64,000 nucleotides of DNA from the NCBI GenBank assembly GCA_029204225.1, contig CM055094.1:12299314-12363313 (forward strand). The letters are read 5' to 3'. The stretch is from Diphasiastrum complanatum (taxonomy: Eukaryota; Streptophyta; Lycopodiopsida; Lycopodiales; Lycopodiaceae). Below are positions 9,435-23,530 of this stretch, one piece after another. Position 1 is the stretch's first letter, and every line of letters starts with the position of its first letter. The notes below the pieces were generated by a model. It was not told where the DNA came from, searched no databases, and saw only the letters and a list, made by a program, of their open reading frames with translations. The position numbers were made by a program, and so were the translations under genes.

Positions 9435-12400
9435 TCAGGATTGGTAGATGGTCGTCCCGATGCCCTCCATCATTTGCCACCGTAATTTGTTCAGGAAGGG
9501 CATGGGTTTGTAATAATGGAGCATACCCTGGAGAAAGTTATGGGTTTTCCATAGCTCCACCATATCAACGTGCAGGGCGGAAGTAACTGCAGCGCGATAA
9601 TAGAGCCTTGCAACGTTGATATGGTCGTCTTGCGTGCACAAGGGTTTATTGATGTCAAGGACAATTGGGGATAACCCTCGATCCCAAAAACCTTTGAGCT
9701 TTGCAAGAAATGCCACCAGGCCGCAATTATCCGCAAAATATCTGACATCGCGATCAAGATTGCCATGCTGCTTCTGGTAGAAGACTCGACAGTTGGTAAC
9801 CATGTCTTCGGCTAAGTTGCCGGTATCCACTCCTGTGAGCTTAGGCCAAAAGATTCTGTTCTTGACCTTGGTGGCAGGAAACGGTTCTCGCCTCGCTACT
9901 GGATAGTAATAAGGATTGGTGCGCATGTATGAGGGAGCTTCGAGATACCGTGCCATTGAGGTCTTACTTTGCAGGAAGAGCTGATGGCGCTAGAGAGGTT
10001 GTGGATCCAGGAGTTTGACTGTTGCTTTATGTGTTTGACACTGGTCCAAATCTGGCAGTATGTAGCCACCTCTCTCTTTCGTTGTTGGGTACTTCTTTGC
10101 AAACTCCTGAGAGACGTGCAACTCCTTGCTTGGTTCTTGCGTGATTCTGTGCCAGATGGTGGGGGCTTCAGAGGCAATCTCGTGTTCGATTTGTGGATCG
10201 GGATCAGGAGATAGAGGAGGCAAGGGGTTAGCTTCTGCAATTCGTTGTGATTCAGGGGAAAAGTGTCGTGGAATGAAGGTGGGGTTAGTGGTGTCAAGGG
10301 GATTAGAAGCGGTGGAAGGGAAAAGAAAATGTTGGGAGCTAGTAGCCCCAGAGCCCGATGGATTGGTTGGTGTTTGAGCTCCTTGCCCCAGGGGTTGGCT
10401 TTGCAATGCGGAGCCTTGAGTTGCAGGAGGAGGTTGTTGAAATCCTGCGCCACCTCCACCAATCATGAAATTGGGCGTGCTCTACATGAACCGATGTTGT
10501 CGACTGGGCAGCAGCCTTTAAGGGTTCTTCCAGGGTGGCTATGTGTTGGTTTAGGGCCTCGACGGAAGCAATGTATGATTATTGTAATTTTGAGTGTTGT
10601 TCCATCGTGGCTTTCAGCTTTTGGGCCAGCGTTTGATAGGCCATCACTGGAGTGGCAGTTCCCTCACGGATAGCTGGTGGTGCAAAGTCGTTGAAGTCCA
10701 CCATTTCCAACTGTTCCTTCATAGCGGAATGTGCTGCTTGTGAATCTGTTACAACCTCATCCTTCTCGGCTTTGAGAGTATCAATGGTTTGCTGCATGTT
10801 GGATACCTTCAGTTGGAGCTGGTTCTGGAGATGGATTAGCATTTGCTGCTGTTGTTGATTGTAATTCATGAGGTTCTGGATCTGCAGCTGTTGTTGTTTG
10901 GTTTCCTCCTCCAGCCTTGTTTTTTCTTTCTGAAGGCCTGTCATAGCACCATCGTCGAATTGCCGCATAGTGTGTTGTCCCCCTAGGGTGCCGAATATAT
11001 TGTATTGGAGCTTGTTCACCAACCATACCACCTTTTGGGCTGTAAGGGGTAGCTGCTCCCAAGGACCAATGTCAGGGAGATTGCGTGTGTAGTTAAGATA
11101 CGGCATGGGGTTAAATGGTAGAAAACTAGAAGCAGGGCTAGACGGAGGTGTAGGAAAGGTAGGGAGGGGTGATTGTGGATTGAGGGGTGGGGAGAGACTA
11201 CGTGGCGGAGATTGTTGGATTGGGTTAGTGGTGACAGTGGTTGATGGGAGGGCAGTTAGTAAGTGTAAGGCAAAATCATCTATGTTGATTGTGGAGTCAA
11301 GTACGGTGGAGATTTGAATAGTCGAGGGCTTTTGTGGAAGTGTGGAAGTGAAGCCCGTGTTGAGAGTTAGTGAGGGTGTGGAGGTGACAGTAAATGGTGG
11401 GGGTGGTGGTGGGATTGTGAGAGCAAGTGATGGAGAGGAGATTGCCTGTGTGGACGGAATCACGCCCATAGGATCAGAGCCAGAAGTGCTTGCCGTTCCG
11501 GAGCTGCCTGCCTGCTACTGCTACTGCTTGTCGGCGTTGTTGGACCTGGTGAAGTAAGGCTGCCTGCTGCTCTAGGACCTCCTTTGGGACCTGAGATGGT
11601 TTAAGACTCCCTCTGGATTTAGCATATTCTACCCCGATGTCGCTGCATAGAATGTCATGTGGAACATCTGCTTCTGTGCTGATTGCCTTTCCTTTCTCCT
11701 TCTTAATAGGTGGGGCTGGTGAGACTGGTTCTGCTGTCGGTTGGGGGGTAGCTCGTTTTTTTGTGCTTGGGTAAACAACATCCAGCTTCTTGATGGCAGC
11801 AGCCACCTTAGACCCCAATTGCTTAGTGACCAACATGTGGAGGAGATACCCACATTTGGTAGTTGATTTGCGGGCTTTCAGGGCTCCGCACAGCTTCTCC
11901 GCTACCTTCTCAGCCCACTTATAATTTTGAGTGGGGTCATCCATGGTGAGGGTTAGAGAGAAGAGATCGCTCGGTGGGATGCGATCCATCTTGGTGGTAT
12001 GTACTGTGGCCATGGTGATGAGGATCTCTGAGGCGGCCCGTAGATGGGGATCCGTGATGAGTCGAATAGCAATCCCGTCATTGGTTTGGGCAATGGTTTG
12101 CCGTCATCTGTCAGAAGCTTGGTGAAGTACTTGGCATCATAGCTGGTGCCCTTGACATGGATTGTCTCTCCAAGATTAGGAAAGCCAACACTCTGAAGAT
12201 CCCTCGGAGAGACGTTGATAATAGAATAACTGCCAGTCTTGGTTGTAAGCCAAAAAGTTTGGAACTCATCCGAATAGGTCGAGTAGGCTGCTCGGATAAG
12301 ACTCTCGCTCTGCTGGTCCCGAAAAAGTGTTAGATCAAAGCCAAGGTTGGTGAGGATATCCTTGGCCAGTGTGAGCTGCTCGGTGTAATTCTTAAGAGAG

Positions 12401-12471
12401 ATCATGATTATATCCCCTGAATAAGGACGAGGGGGTTTACGGTGATGCAAGCTCAGTGCCTTAGAAACCAT
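9435..12471 (-). pseudogene. Large unknown ORF of the structured-LTR element, about 1000 codons with a few frameshifts
   Basis: Reading leftward from ATG at 12471, coding continues in long open blocks: 12471-11953, 12013-11474, 11469-10579, 10466-9990 and 9956-9435. Only a few frameshifts and stops separate them. In order: an N-terminal globular block; a basic/proline linker (about 11760-11650); a proline-serine-threonine-rich stretch (11460-11150); a Gln-rich coiled coil with heptad-like Leu/Gln spacing and a run of five Gln (about 10930-10750); a glycine/proline linker (10460-10300); and a C-terminal block rich in aromatic and hydrophobic residues (9956-9435). I see no zinc knuckle, protease, reverse transcriptase, integrase or membrane segment. 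It occupies nearly the whole space up to the polypurine tract, so it is either a gag-like structural protein of a non-autonomous element or an extra ORF 3' of pol. I do not recognise the family. Confidence 0.55.
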
Positions 12472-12524
12472 TTTTAAATCACCTTTGTCTTTTTTTGACT
12501 TTTTCGTTGTCTTTTTAGTCTAAG

Positions 12525-12690
12525 TCACCTTCGCCTTCTTCACTGCCTTCAGTCTAAGGCACCTTCGCCTTTTTCGCCTTTTTCGCTGCCTTTAGTCTAG
12601 AGGCACCTTCGTGATTTACATACCTTAAGTCTAAGGGCACCTTCAGGATTTGCATACCTTCAGTCTAAGGGCACCTTCGGGTTTTTCGGG
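12525..12690. repeat. Minisatellite built on GTCTAAGGGCACCTTCG
   Basis: Five imperfect units of about 25-40 bp, each with CAGTCTAAG..CACCTTCG, some followed by CCTTTTTCG. It lies in the leader just upstream of the long leftward ORF. The word ACCTTCGCC recurs around 24650-25180. Confidence 0.65.
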
Positions 12691-13137
12691 TTTTTGCTAC
12701 ATTGGCAGACCGACATCGCCAACTTATCATCAACCCTAAAAAATTTGGAGAAAATATCCTAAGAGTGGTTACCAACTTTGTATAGATGCAAAACTGGAGT
12801 AAATGGCAGTTAAGACATAAGATATTTTTCTCTCAAACTTGTAAATATATATACTAGCTGAATCAAGCTATGTAAGTGTTAATTGAATTTCTCTTTCAAT
12901 CAGAGTTTTATGTAGCCAGCGTTATCATGCTCAACAAACTAAAGTTATTACTTCAAGCCATTGTGCTCACTGTTGATATTAATCAGAGTGCAATTTTTGT
13001 CTCACTACTACGTCGTTCATTTGCGCATTCTGTATGAATTCTTTTACTTGAATACTTCTGTTGTTATTTGTTGCATTTCCGTTACTACATGTCGTGCTCA
13101 AATCCTCAAGCTTCCGCTGCCGCTCACCCCCCCACGG

Positions 13138-14336
13138 CTTTATCAGAGTGGGCATTTCAGTAATCTGCATTTCTACTGCGGATTATCAGTCTTGTTTCTA
13201 TCAAGACGTCTTTCTAGCAAACGCGCAGCCAACAGTATTCCGGCAGTCGTTGTGTCTACCAATGATCTCATTCAGCCAGAATGAATCCATCATCTAGTTC
13301 ATCTCTCATTGACAAACTCGATGGAGATAACTACCATCTATGGAAATTCAAGATGAAGGTTATACTTCTAGCCAGAGAATTGTGGGGCATCGTTGATGGC
13401 ACATAGCTCAAACCAAAAGGTGATGCAGCCGTCATCACCAAGTGGAGACTAAGAGATGGCAAAGCATTTGCCATGATCACCCTCAATATTAAGGATACTC
13501 AAATCAGCCACATATGTGCTACTCAGATGACTAAGGATGCATGGGACATCCTAGCAACTCTCTACGACATTAGAGACGTTACATCCAAGCTTCATCTGAG
13601 GAGAAAATTCTTCACCCTCAGAATGTTTGACGCAGATAGTGTTTTGAGTCACCTCAACACATTCAAAAATCTTATGGAGCAGATGACTGCAACTGACTTA
13701 GTCATAGAAGATTCAGATGCACTCATGACTCTATTGTCAAGTCTACCTAAAGCCTACAAAAATTGGTAATGGCAATTTCTACCCAGGAGCACCTCACTCT
13801 ATCAAGAGTAATTTCGTTGCTCCTACAAGAGGAGATCAGAAGATCATCCTCCTCCTCAGGTTCAGGATTGGATCCTCAAGTTCTGTATTCAAAAAATCAG
13901 AAGTTTAGATCCAAGAGATCTACAAAGTCAGGGTCTACTAACAAGAAGAGCAACATGCAGTCAGGACCAAATTCCGGTTCAGGATCGAATTCAAGCTCTT
14001 AATCATTCCAACCAATGCAGAAACTTTTCTATAGATACTGTAAGAGGACTAGCCATAAAATCAAGGACTGCCAAACTTTGAAGTACAACAACGAAAAGAA
14101 TAAGCCATTCCAACAACAAGCACATAGTGCTTCAACCAGTCACTCAAATCAGCAACAAGAAGAAGAAGATGAAGCAGCTTTCATGACCAAAGTCAAGGAA
14201 CAACATGATATCGATTCCTGGTATCTAGACTCTAGAGCAACTCAGAAAATGACTCACCATCGTGACTAGTTCAAAGACTATAAATCATTCACCCACTCTC
14301 GAGTTGTGCAAAGGATTGCATCTGGTAAATCATCGT
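13138..14336 (+). pseudogene. Copia element B: primer-site remnant, gag and protease start, broken
   Basis: A degenerate primer site (TTTATCAGAGTGG, about 13139-13151) precedes ATG 13281. The gag opens with the usual DKLDGDNYHLWKFKMK and then has an in-frame TAG at 13404 and a frameshift near 13768. The zinc knuckle near 14020-14070 has Tyr at the first Cys position. The protease motif near 14220-14250 reads WYLDSRATQ instead of DSG, so the active site is lost. Coding ends abruptly near 14336 against a leftward gypsy fragment. The left end of the LTR (somewhere after about 12740) is not resolved. It is close in sequence to copia C at 39155. Confidence 0.75.
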
Positions 14337-15009
14337 TGATGTCTTGATCAGGATTAGGAAGATTAGGGATTCGAGATAGATGATTTGCTAAAAAATGTTG
14401 AACTCCCTTACGAACCACAATCCTAAACTCAAATTCTCTCAATAATAGGATTCATCTAGTAATACGACATGTGGTGCAGGTCTTGTTGATGAGATACAAC
14501 AATGCTTGATGATCAGTGAAGAACGCAAAGATTTTTCCTAGTAGATAATGGCAAAACTTCTGAACCGCATATACCATTGCCAAGGCTTCGCGTTCGATAG
14601 TGGTATAATTGACTTCAGCATGTATCAATTGTCGACTAAGAAAACGAATTGGGTAATCTTTTTTGAATTTTCCCGGTTGGGTGAGCTCCGATGTGGACAA
14701 GATATCGGTTTCATTTGGCTCACTCAGGGAAAGAGTTATGGTTTGTGTAGAGCCTTTGTAGGGTGAATCACCAGTGGGCTCACGTTGAGCTTGGGGTGAT
14801 TTGATTGTGACATCCTCGATCGTATAGTCCTTAAAGTATGCAGGAACATCATGAGCTAGAGATTCGAGGGGGGCCTTGCCTTTATCTTGCCGAGATGGTG
14901 CTTTTTTGGGGATGGGTGTAGGGCTAGAGACAATCTCAAGAACTTCCCGAACAATTGTGAGGTTACTTGGCGGTTGAATTTGAAGTGGTTTTTTCATTTT
15001 CTCTTTCAT
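14337..15009 (-). pseudogene. Gypsy RNase H fragment with an unusual upstream linker
   Basis: Leftward reading contains the gypsy RNase H core: PIRFLSRQL, then TTIEREALAMVYAVQKF, then FTDHQALLYLINK (about 14665-14480). After a stop it continues as ILLLREFEFRIVV..G..H..A.HLSRIPN (to about 14345), typical of the RNase H end and start of the integrase spacer. Upstream, where reverse transcriptase should be, is a charged, proline-rich 110-residue stretch without polymerase motifs, so an internal deletion or fusion has joined unrelated parts. The integrase is missing; copia B adjoins at about 14336. Whether this belongs to the same element as the 9435-12471 ORF is not known. Confidence 0.75.
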
Positions 15010-15240
15010 AGTATGACTACGTAGTTGAGGTTTTGGTGGTGGAGAGACAGTTGGTATGTCATGGAGGATCTCGTCATCAATTTGAAATTAGGTAAATCTA
15101 GCTTTGGGGTACATTTTTCAGTATGTGGAACATTATTTGCAAAAGCTCCATTTAAGTGAGCTCGTGCATGTGAAGATTCGGCAGCATGAAAACGTGGTCG
15201 TTCATGTGGAGCTTCATAATGCATGGGTTCCCATCTGTAG

Positions 15241-15959
<719 letters not shown>

Positions 15960-16351
15960 CACTCATGCAATAGAAGTTGGAGCGTAAAGTCTAAATAAAA
16001 GCACATAGTCTTTGATAATTATTTCTAAGTCTTCCATTGGGAGATTCTTGAGCCATCATGCATGTGGCACTCCACTATTGAGAGCATAATTTTTAGTTTC
16101 AAGTTCCTGAAGTGTTTACAAATTAGGGTTTTCACCATCATAAACTCAATCACATTGATCAGAAAGCTACCTGAAATGGAATGCCAATAAAAACAACAAA
16201 AGACATCCAACAAGGCCCAAAAAATATCAAAGATAGTAGGATGTACTTGAATAGTTGTATTTTTTTTGTGTTTTTGTCCATCTTTACTTTCCTATCTTGT
16301 AAATTAACTATCTACATGGGTGTGCTAGTCTAGCTACTTCATTGTATCTCA
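15960..16351. repeat. Direct repeat, unit 1 (about 390 bp)
   Basis: Matches 16598-16985 over its length with scattered substitutions. Shared words include GCACATAGTCTTTGA, ATTCTTGAGCCATCATG, CAACAAGGCCCAAAAAATAT and TCCATCTTTACTTTCCTATC. No TG..CA ends or flanking duplications are evident, so an LTR pair is not supported; a segmental tandem duplication is likelier. Confidence 0.75.
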
Positions 16352-16597
16352 GTTGATAAATGAAAATCATGGAACATCAATGTGTGCAAGTTCCATGCAA
16401 TGTGAAACTGTGCACAATTTCATTTCAGATGATAGGATCGTTCAATTGCCAAAACATGACCCCAACACTACTGGAACTATCGATCAAACAATAGTAGCAA
16501 TAGAGCTCCAAAATTTGTATGTATTGAGAACAAACCATTACAAGAGCTCAACTTTAGAGCTATTTCGAGTGTATGTTAATATGGTTCTGATTATTCA

Positions 16598-16985
16598 CCA
16601 CTCTTGCAATACAAGTTGTAGCGTAGAGTCTAAATAAAAGCACATAGTCTTTGACAATTCTTTCTCATCCTTCCGTTGGGGGATTCTTGAGCCATCATGA
16701 ATGGCACACCACTATTGAGAACATAGTTTTTAGTTTTGAGTACCCAAAGTGTTTGCAAATTAAGATTTTCACCCTCATAAAATCAATGACAACGATCAAA
16801 GAGCTACCTGAAATGGAATTCTCATAAAAATATTAAAAGACGTCCAACAAGGCCCAAAAAATATCAAACATAATAGTATGTACATGAATAGTTGGGGATT
16901 TTGTTTTGTTTTGTCCATCTTTACTTTCCTATCTTGTAATTAACTATCTACATGGATGTGCTATTGTAGCTACTTCATTGTATCT
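16598..16985. repeat. Direct repeat, unit 2 (about 390 bp)
   Basis: Second copy of the unit at 15960, about 640 bp away. The 246 bp between the copies carries no recognised gene. Confidence 0.75.
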
Positions 16986-17099
16986 CATTCTGTATTGTGG
17001 ATGATAAATTCTTGTTTTGTTTTTGTTAATCATGCTATCACAGTCATGAATAATCTTTAGCACAAGCACTCATACTACTAGTTTTTAAAACTAACACAC

Positions 17100-17370
17100 A
17101 ACCAAAATTGGCACTTCCACCCGTGGCTCTACCATGCCAAGATATTTTGGCGCTCATTTTTAAAATTTTGGTTTTAAAGAAAATTTGCGTGGCAGTGCCA
17201 CTGTGAAAAGAAAAATTTCTTGTTGGACCCCACCTCCAGCCTGGATTTCACCAGTAGGGTCCCCGGAAAATTTTTGGCATGGATGTGCCACCACGCAAAA
17301 GATAAATGTCAAAATTTTGGAAGTATTGGCGTGGCAAAATGCCCATATGTGTAGTTGTGCTAGGAATTAG
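17100..17370. repeat. Cluster of GTGGC/GCCAC inverted words, possible foldback remnant
   Basis: GTGGCTCTACCATGCC, GCGTGGCAGTGCCAC, GGCATGGATGTGCCACCACGC and GCGTGGCAAAATGCC alternate over 270 bp. One forms a tight hairpin (GTGGC-AGT-GCCAC). Suggests a decayed foldback or MITE-like element; ends not identified. Confidence 0.4.
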
Positions 17371-18589
17371 ATCTTTGAAATTTTTTATGCTACAGTTCTA
17401 GAAGGGTTCAAGGGAGCAGATGAATTTGAAAGAGAAGGTCTCCAAGCCATTCTTTAGGTGGGATCAATACCATCTACACAAGCACCAACAATAGCTATAA
17501 TAATTAGTTCTCTTTATTCTGGTGACATTTTGGGCAGGATTTAAGTGTTCCAATGGATAAAATCAAGGTCCATACCCAATTGGCCGACCATTTATCAACC
17601 ATTCAGTTGGACGATAACAGTGGATTTCAATCAAGCCCTCTAGGCTTATTCACATGAGTACATGTTTTCACCAAATCCGACAGTTGGCAATCAACTATTT
17701 TTGCAAAGGATTTGACTAAGTTGACGTCAGTACATGCAAGATGGGACAATTGTCTACCTCTGTTTTGATCCAAACATTCCAATGGCGTCCGATAGAGTTC
17801 AGGATCAGTTGCCTATAGCCTATCATGCCGCGATGCTAGGTGGATCCTGGGAATCCAAATTCATTGCGTGGACAAGTTCAAATTGGATATCCAACGCGTA
17901 TAAGTGCTTTTTTTTCGCACAAGACCGATTTCAATACGGCGCGCTTGGAATTTATGGAAAAAGTGTAGTATCACTTAATAAAGGTCCGAACCAAAGCCCA
18001 AAAAACTAGATTGTGCATGTGTTGATGCACTTTTGGACTTTGCTGCATTGTTGGCATCATGTAAAGTACTTGCACACTAGAAAAGAGCTTTTTTTAAAGC
18101 ATTGGCTTGATTATTGATTTTCTTCATTATCCTTCTTGAGTTGAAAATATTTAGTCTGGTGGAGTTGTCAATGCCTTCCATTTGTCTAAACATTCATCAA
18201 CAAGAATAGGATTGTGATGCATCATGATTTTCATTTGAAGTTTCAGTGAAAATAACAAATGCAAGTTTTTTTTTTTTTGGGTTGTTTCATTTCGATCCTA
18301 ATTCGACAATGTTTGATGTGAGGTCTCAATTCATCTGCAATATTTGCATAATAGTGTGTTGTGGGCTGTTGATGTCCATCATTTGATTGCTTTCTTTGAT
18401 GAGAAGAACTTTGATGTTTTGAATTCTTTTTGTTATGATGTTTTTTTTTTGCAAAACAAAGCAACTAAAGTGTCAGATGATGTAGAGTCTTTAGACTTTT
18501 TTCTGATTCAACGAAAGAAAGTATGGATGTCACCTTTCATGATTTTCTCTAAGGCTGAGCACAAGCAATCTAACACCCCCCCTTGATGA
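17371..18589. other. Spacer, nothing recognised
   Basis: A rightward frame at 17734-18009 is open for 91 codons but has no motif. The rest is AT-rich. Confidence 0.45.
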
Positions 18590-19620
18590 GGATATTGGAA
18601 AAACGCTTTGAACTTCAGATGTAACATATCGTTAAATCTGAGATGAAGCTCCTTTTGATAGAGCTAAAATGTATTTTGAATCCTTCAATAAATTCAGATT
18701 GTTACTAAATAGTAACATATCATCTACATGAAAGGTGATGATTATGAAGGGATTTGACGCAGATTGCAAAATAAAAATTCAAGCCTATCGAGTTTGGAAT
18801 AAAAACCATTCTCGTTGAAAGATGCATTGGTCTTCTTTTTATCAGCGTCAGGTGTTGACATTGCCTCTGAAACAGCGTTTGATTCCTACACAAAGTAGCA
18901 GGCCAAATCATTCGTAGCTTGGGATGGAGGTTGTCTTGATCAATTCGATCTTCAAGTTTGAACTGCGATCCTCTGATGTGATTCGTTTTGCTGAGGGACT
19001 GTCTGATTGTCAGAGTCAATGTCAGTGTCGATGTCAATCTTTTGATCAGCCATGAGTTGTTCGTAGCCGTTGGTGTCAATTCTAGGATCTGAATTTGAAG
19101 TAGCTTTTCCCTCGATAAACTGATCTTCCGCAAAAATGACATTTCTGTTCATGAAGTCTTCTGAGAGTCCAGATTGAAGAGCTTGTATGTCTGATGGTCT
19201 GAGGAATAGCTGATGAAAATTGACCTTCTGTTGGAGTTGTCCAGCTTCCTACTTAGATCGGGAGGGGTCTGTGAGTAGGCTTTGCATCCAAACACTCGAA
19301 TATTTGTGAGTGATGGCTTCGATCCTGTCCACACCTCATAAGGTGTCTTGCTATTCAAGGCCTCTGAGATGGATCGATTTTAAGGTAGGCTGCTATAGTA
19401 ACAGCTTCTGCCTAGAATTTCTTTGGAAGAGAGGCATGGGCCAGCATGCTCTTTGCACTTGCGATGAGTGTCTGATTCTTCCTTTGAGCTACACCATTGG
19501 ACTGAGGTGAGTAGCTGGCTGAATGTTGTTGTAAATATATTTGATTGGTCTTGCAGAAAGCTTTGAGCTTGGTGGAGATAAACACTCTCCCTGCATCAGA
19601 GCGTAGAGCTATAATGGGAG
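18590..19620 (-). pseudogene. Copia element F: integrase and reverse transcriptase remnants
   Basis: Leftward reading starts in the integrase core at about 19615 (LRSDAGRVF, then SPQSNGVAQRKNQTLI, with Gln where the catalytic Glu of ERKN is expected). It continues through KTPYEVWTGSKPSLTNIRVF (19350-19290) and the acidic integrase-RT spacer (19150-18950). It ends in a shattered reverse transcriptase with the catalytic box as HVDD (18719-18730) and FSNNLNLLK after it. Multiple stops and frameshifts follow. It begins exactly where the reverse transcriptase of copia D stops, so two copia pieces are joined. Confidence 0.75.
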
Positions 19621-21992
19621 TATGCACGCCTTTGCATTCGAGCATGTTGAAATCTTCAATTATATTCAGAGTATACTTTTGTTGGCGAAGATAACTTACC
19701 ACCTTCAAAGTCTCTTTCGATCTGCAAACCCAGATAGATTCTTGCTTCTCCTAGGTCAGCGATCTCGAATATTTCAGAAATGTTTCTTTTGACATCTGAA
19801 ATTAACTCATCTTTTCTTGAGAAAATTAGAGTATCGTCAACATAAACAACTAGAATAATAATTTCATCTTTGACATGTTTGATATAGACATTCGATTCAG
19901 CGAATAAAGGTTTGAAGCCTAAAGAATGTAGGGCTTCGTCCTTCTTTCTATACCATTGTCTCGCTGTTTGTTTCAGACCATAGATACTTTCATTCATGTG
20001 ACATCCGTATTCAGGATATTCTTGGCTTACAAAGCCAAGTTGTTGATCTATGAATAAGTCCTCCTCTGATTCTGCATGCAAGAAAGCAATTTTATCATCC
20101 ATTATATGGATTTTGAGATCATGAGCCACTGCATAAGCGAATAACAAGCGAATTGATGTGTGTTTGACTACTGGTGAGAATGTATCAGTGTAGTCGATCC
20201 CATATTTCTGTGAAAAACCTTTTGTCACAAGCCTCGCTTTGTATCTGATGTTTTCTCCATCAGGACCTATTTTGATTTTGTAGATCCACTTGTATTTGAC
20301 TGGTTTCCTTCCATCAGGTATAGGTGCAAGTGTCCATACATTGTTCTTATACATGGATGACATTTCGTCCTCCATTGCTTGAATCCAACGATATTTATTT
20401 GGTCCATCAATAGCTTCTTCGAATGTCTGAGGTTCGTTAGTGAAGCCACAGAATTCATCATGACCAAATCTTATTGGTGGTTTGCACTACCTTTCAGATC
20501 TTCTCATAGTTTGTATAGGTCTCGAATTCAAAGACGCATCTTCAAGTTCAACCTGTTCTGCTTGAATTCGATATGGTATTTCGAGTCTTTCAGGTTCTTG
20601 AAATTTACATCTCGTACAACTTTTACTTTTCCAGTCTTGGGTATGTAAACTCGATAATATGAAGCCTACCAGAAAACCTTGTTCTGTTTTTTCATCAAGT
20701 TTCTTCCTCAATTTGTCTGGTATGTGCATATAAACTGCACATCCAAATGACCAAACATGAGCCAAATTTGGCTTTGACTTCCACCATAGTTCATGAGGAG
20801 TTTTATCCGGCATTCTTGATTTCAGAATTCGATTCTGAAGATAGTTTGACACAGCTACTGCTTCCGCCCATAACCCCTTTGGTGCTTTTGCATGAGCCAT
20901 CATACACCTTGCAGCTTCCATAAGTGTATGATTCCTTCGTTCAGCTATTCCATTGTGCTAAGGTGTGTATGATGCTATTTTTGTATGCATAATACCTCGA
21001 TCAGTACAACTTTGAATTCGTTGGAAATGTACTGACCTCCACGATCTGTGTGAATTTGTTTCACCTTGCTGCCTGTCTGCTTCTCAGCCCAATTCGTATA
21101 CTCAACAAATTTCTCGAAAGCTTCTGATTTTGTACAAATAAAGTATACTACAGCAAACTTGCTAAAGTCATCAATAAATGTTATAAAGTATTTTGCATCA
21201 CCCAATGACAACATTCCAAATGGTCCACAAATATCTGAATGCACACTTTCCAGTACCTTGGTTGCTTTATAAACATCTTTTTGAAAGGTGTTCGAGACAT
21301 TTTGCCTTTAAGACAGGATTCGCAGGTAGTTCGAATATCTCGATTTTGTATTTCGACTCCTTTAATTCTCTGACTTTTGTTGGCTTGGTACAGGGCTTCC
21401 ATGTTCATGTGACATAGCCTCGTGTGCCACAAAATATCTGTTGATTCCTGAGTTTGATTAGATTGTTCAACTCTAGTTCGGATGCTCAAGTGATACAAAT
21501 TATCATTCCTTTTGCCTTTGGCAACCAGGTCATCAGAATCTTCATTGAAGGTTTTTGACATTACTGTGTCAACTATCTTAGCTACAAATAGAAGATCTTT
21601 ATCAAGAGTAGGAACATGGAGAACTTCCTCCAGTTTCTTTTCACCCTAATTCGTGTCTAGCCATAGTACACCAGTTCCATTGACTATATGTTTAGAACCG
21701 TCTCCAAGTATAATAAATCTTGAATAATTCGTCTTCTTATACTCAAACGATATTTGTTTCGAGAAAACAAAATGTGAGGTGGTTCCTGAAACAAGAACTA
21801 CTTCTCAGATTTGCGAATTTGATGAACAACATAAATTTTCAGAAACATATGTTGCTAAGTTTCTTGTCGTTCTCTCTTCCGCTGCTCTGGAACATTTTGC
21901 TTTGTCTTCGACAAAATTAGAATATGAAGGTTCTCTTCGATTCTGCTCCTTTTTATTTCTGGGATTATGATAACAGTCTACTGCTGCCCACA
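19620..21992 (-). pseudogene. Copia element D: protease, integrase and reverse transcriptase, broken
   Basis: Leftward order is as in Ty1/copia. The protease is at about 21800-21770, with VSG in place of the catalytic DSG (21781-21791). The GAG-pre-integrase domain is at 21460-21290 (LWHTRLCHMN, then CESCLKGKM). The integrase core has HSDICGPF near 21240 and HTDRGGQY near 21050, and its E-containing helix near 20945 is preceded by an in-frame TAG. The C-terminal integrase region follows at 20921-20700. The reverse transcriptase at 20375-19660 has WIYKIK, KARLVTKGFSQ and the catalytic YVDD near 19845. It frameshifts and ends at ECKGVHTPI near 19620. RNase H is absent; copia F follows instead. 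The domain order and several stops show an old, non-functional copy. Confidence 0.85.
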
Positions 21993-22219
21993 TGGTATCA
22001 AAGCAGATTTAGAGCTTATCGTATCAGAACGATTGTTTGGATATAGTGTAGACACTTACTATAATTGTTTCTAGTCATATAATCTACTATTTGCATACAC
22101 TCATCATCCTGAAATTCCTAATGGATTTGCAATCACAGTATGCTCTAATGGTAGACAAACTGAATGGTTCATATAACCATTTGTTGAAATTCAAGATGAG
22201 AGTAGTACTAATGAGTTAA
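21993..22219 (+). pseudogene. Copia element E: primer-binding site and first codons of gag
   Basis: TGGTATCAAAGC (21993-22004) is a one-mismatch initiator-Met primer site. ATG 22121 opens a typical copia gag (LMVDKLNGSYNHLLKFKMR) that stops after 32 codons at 22217-22219. It points away from copia D, which ends at the previous base, giving a head-to-head junction. No downstream gag is recognisable. Confidence 0.65.

Positions 22220-23530
<1,311 letters not shown>

Noticed and set aside
10126-11557. Rightward ORFs at 10.1-11.6 kb
   Set aside because: They are shadows of the long leftward coding region; composition and continuity favour the minus strand.
15960-16985. LTR pair of a short element
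   Set aside because: The two 390-bp repeats lack TG..CA ends, a primer site and flanking duplications.
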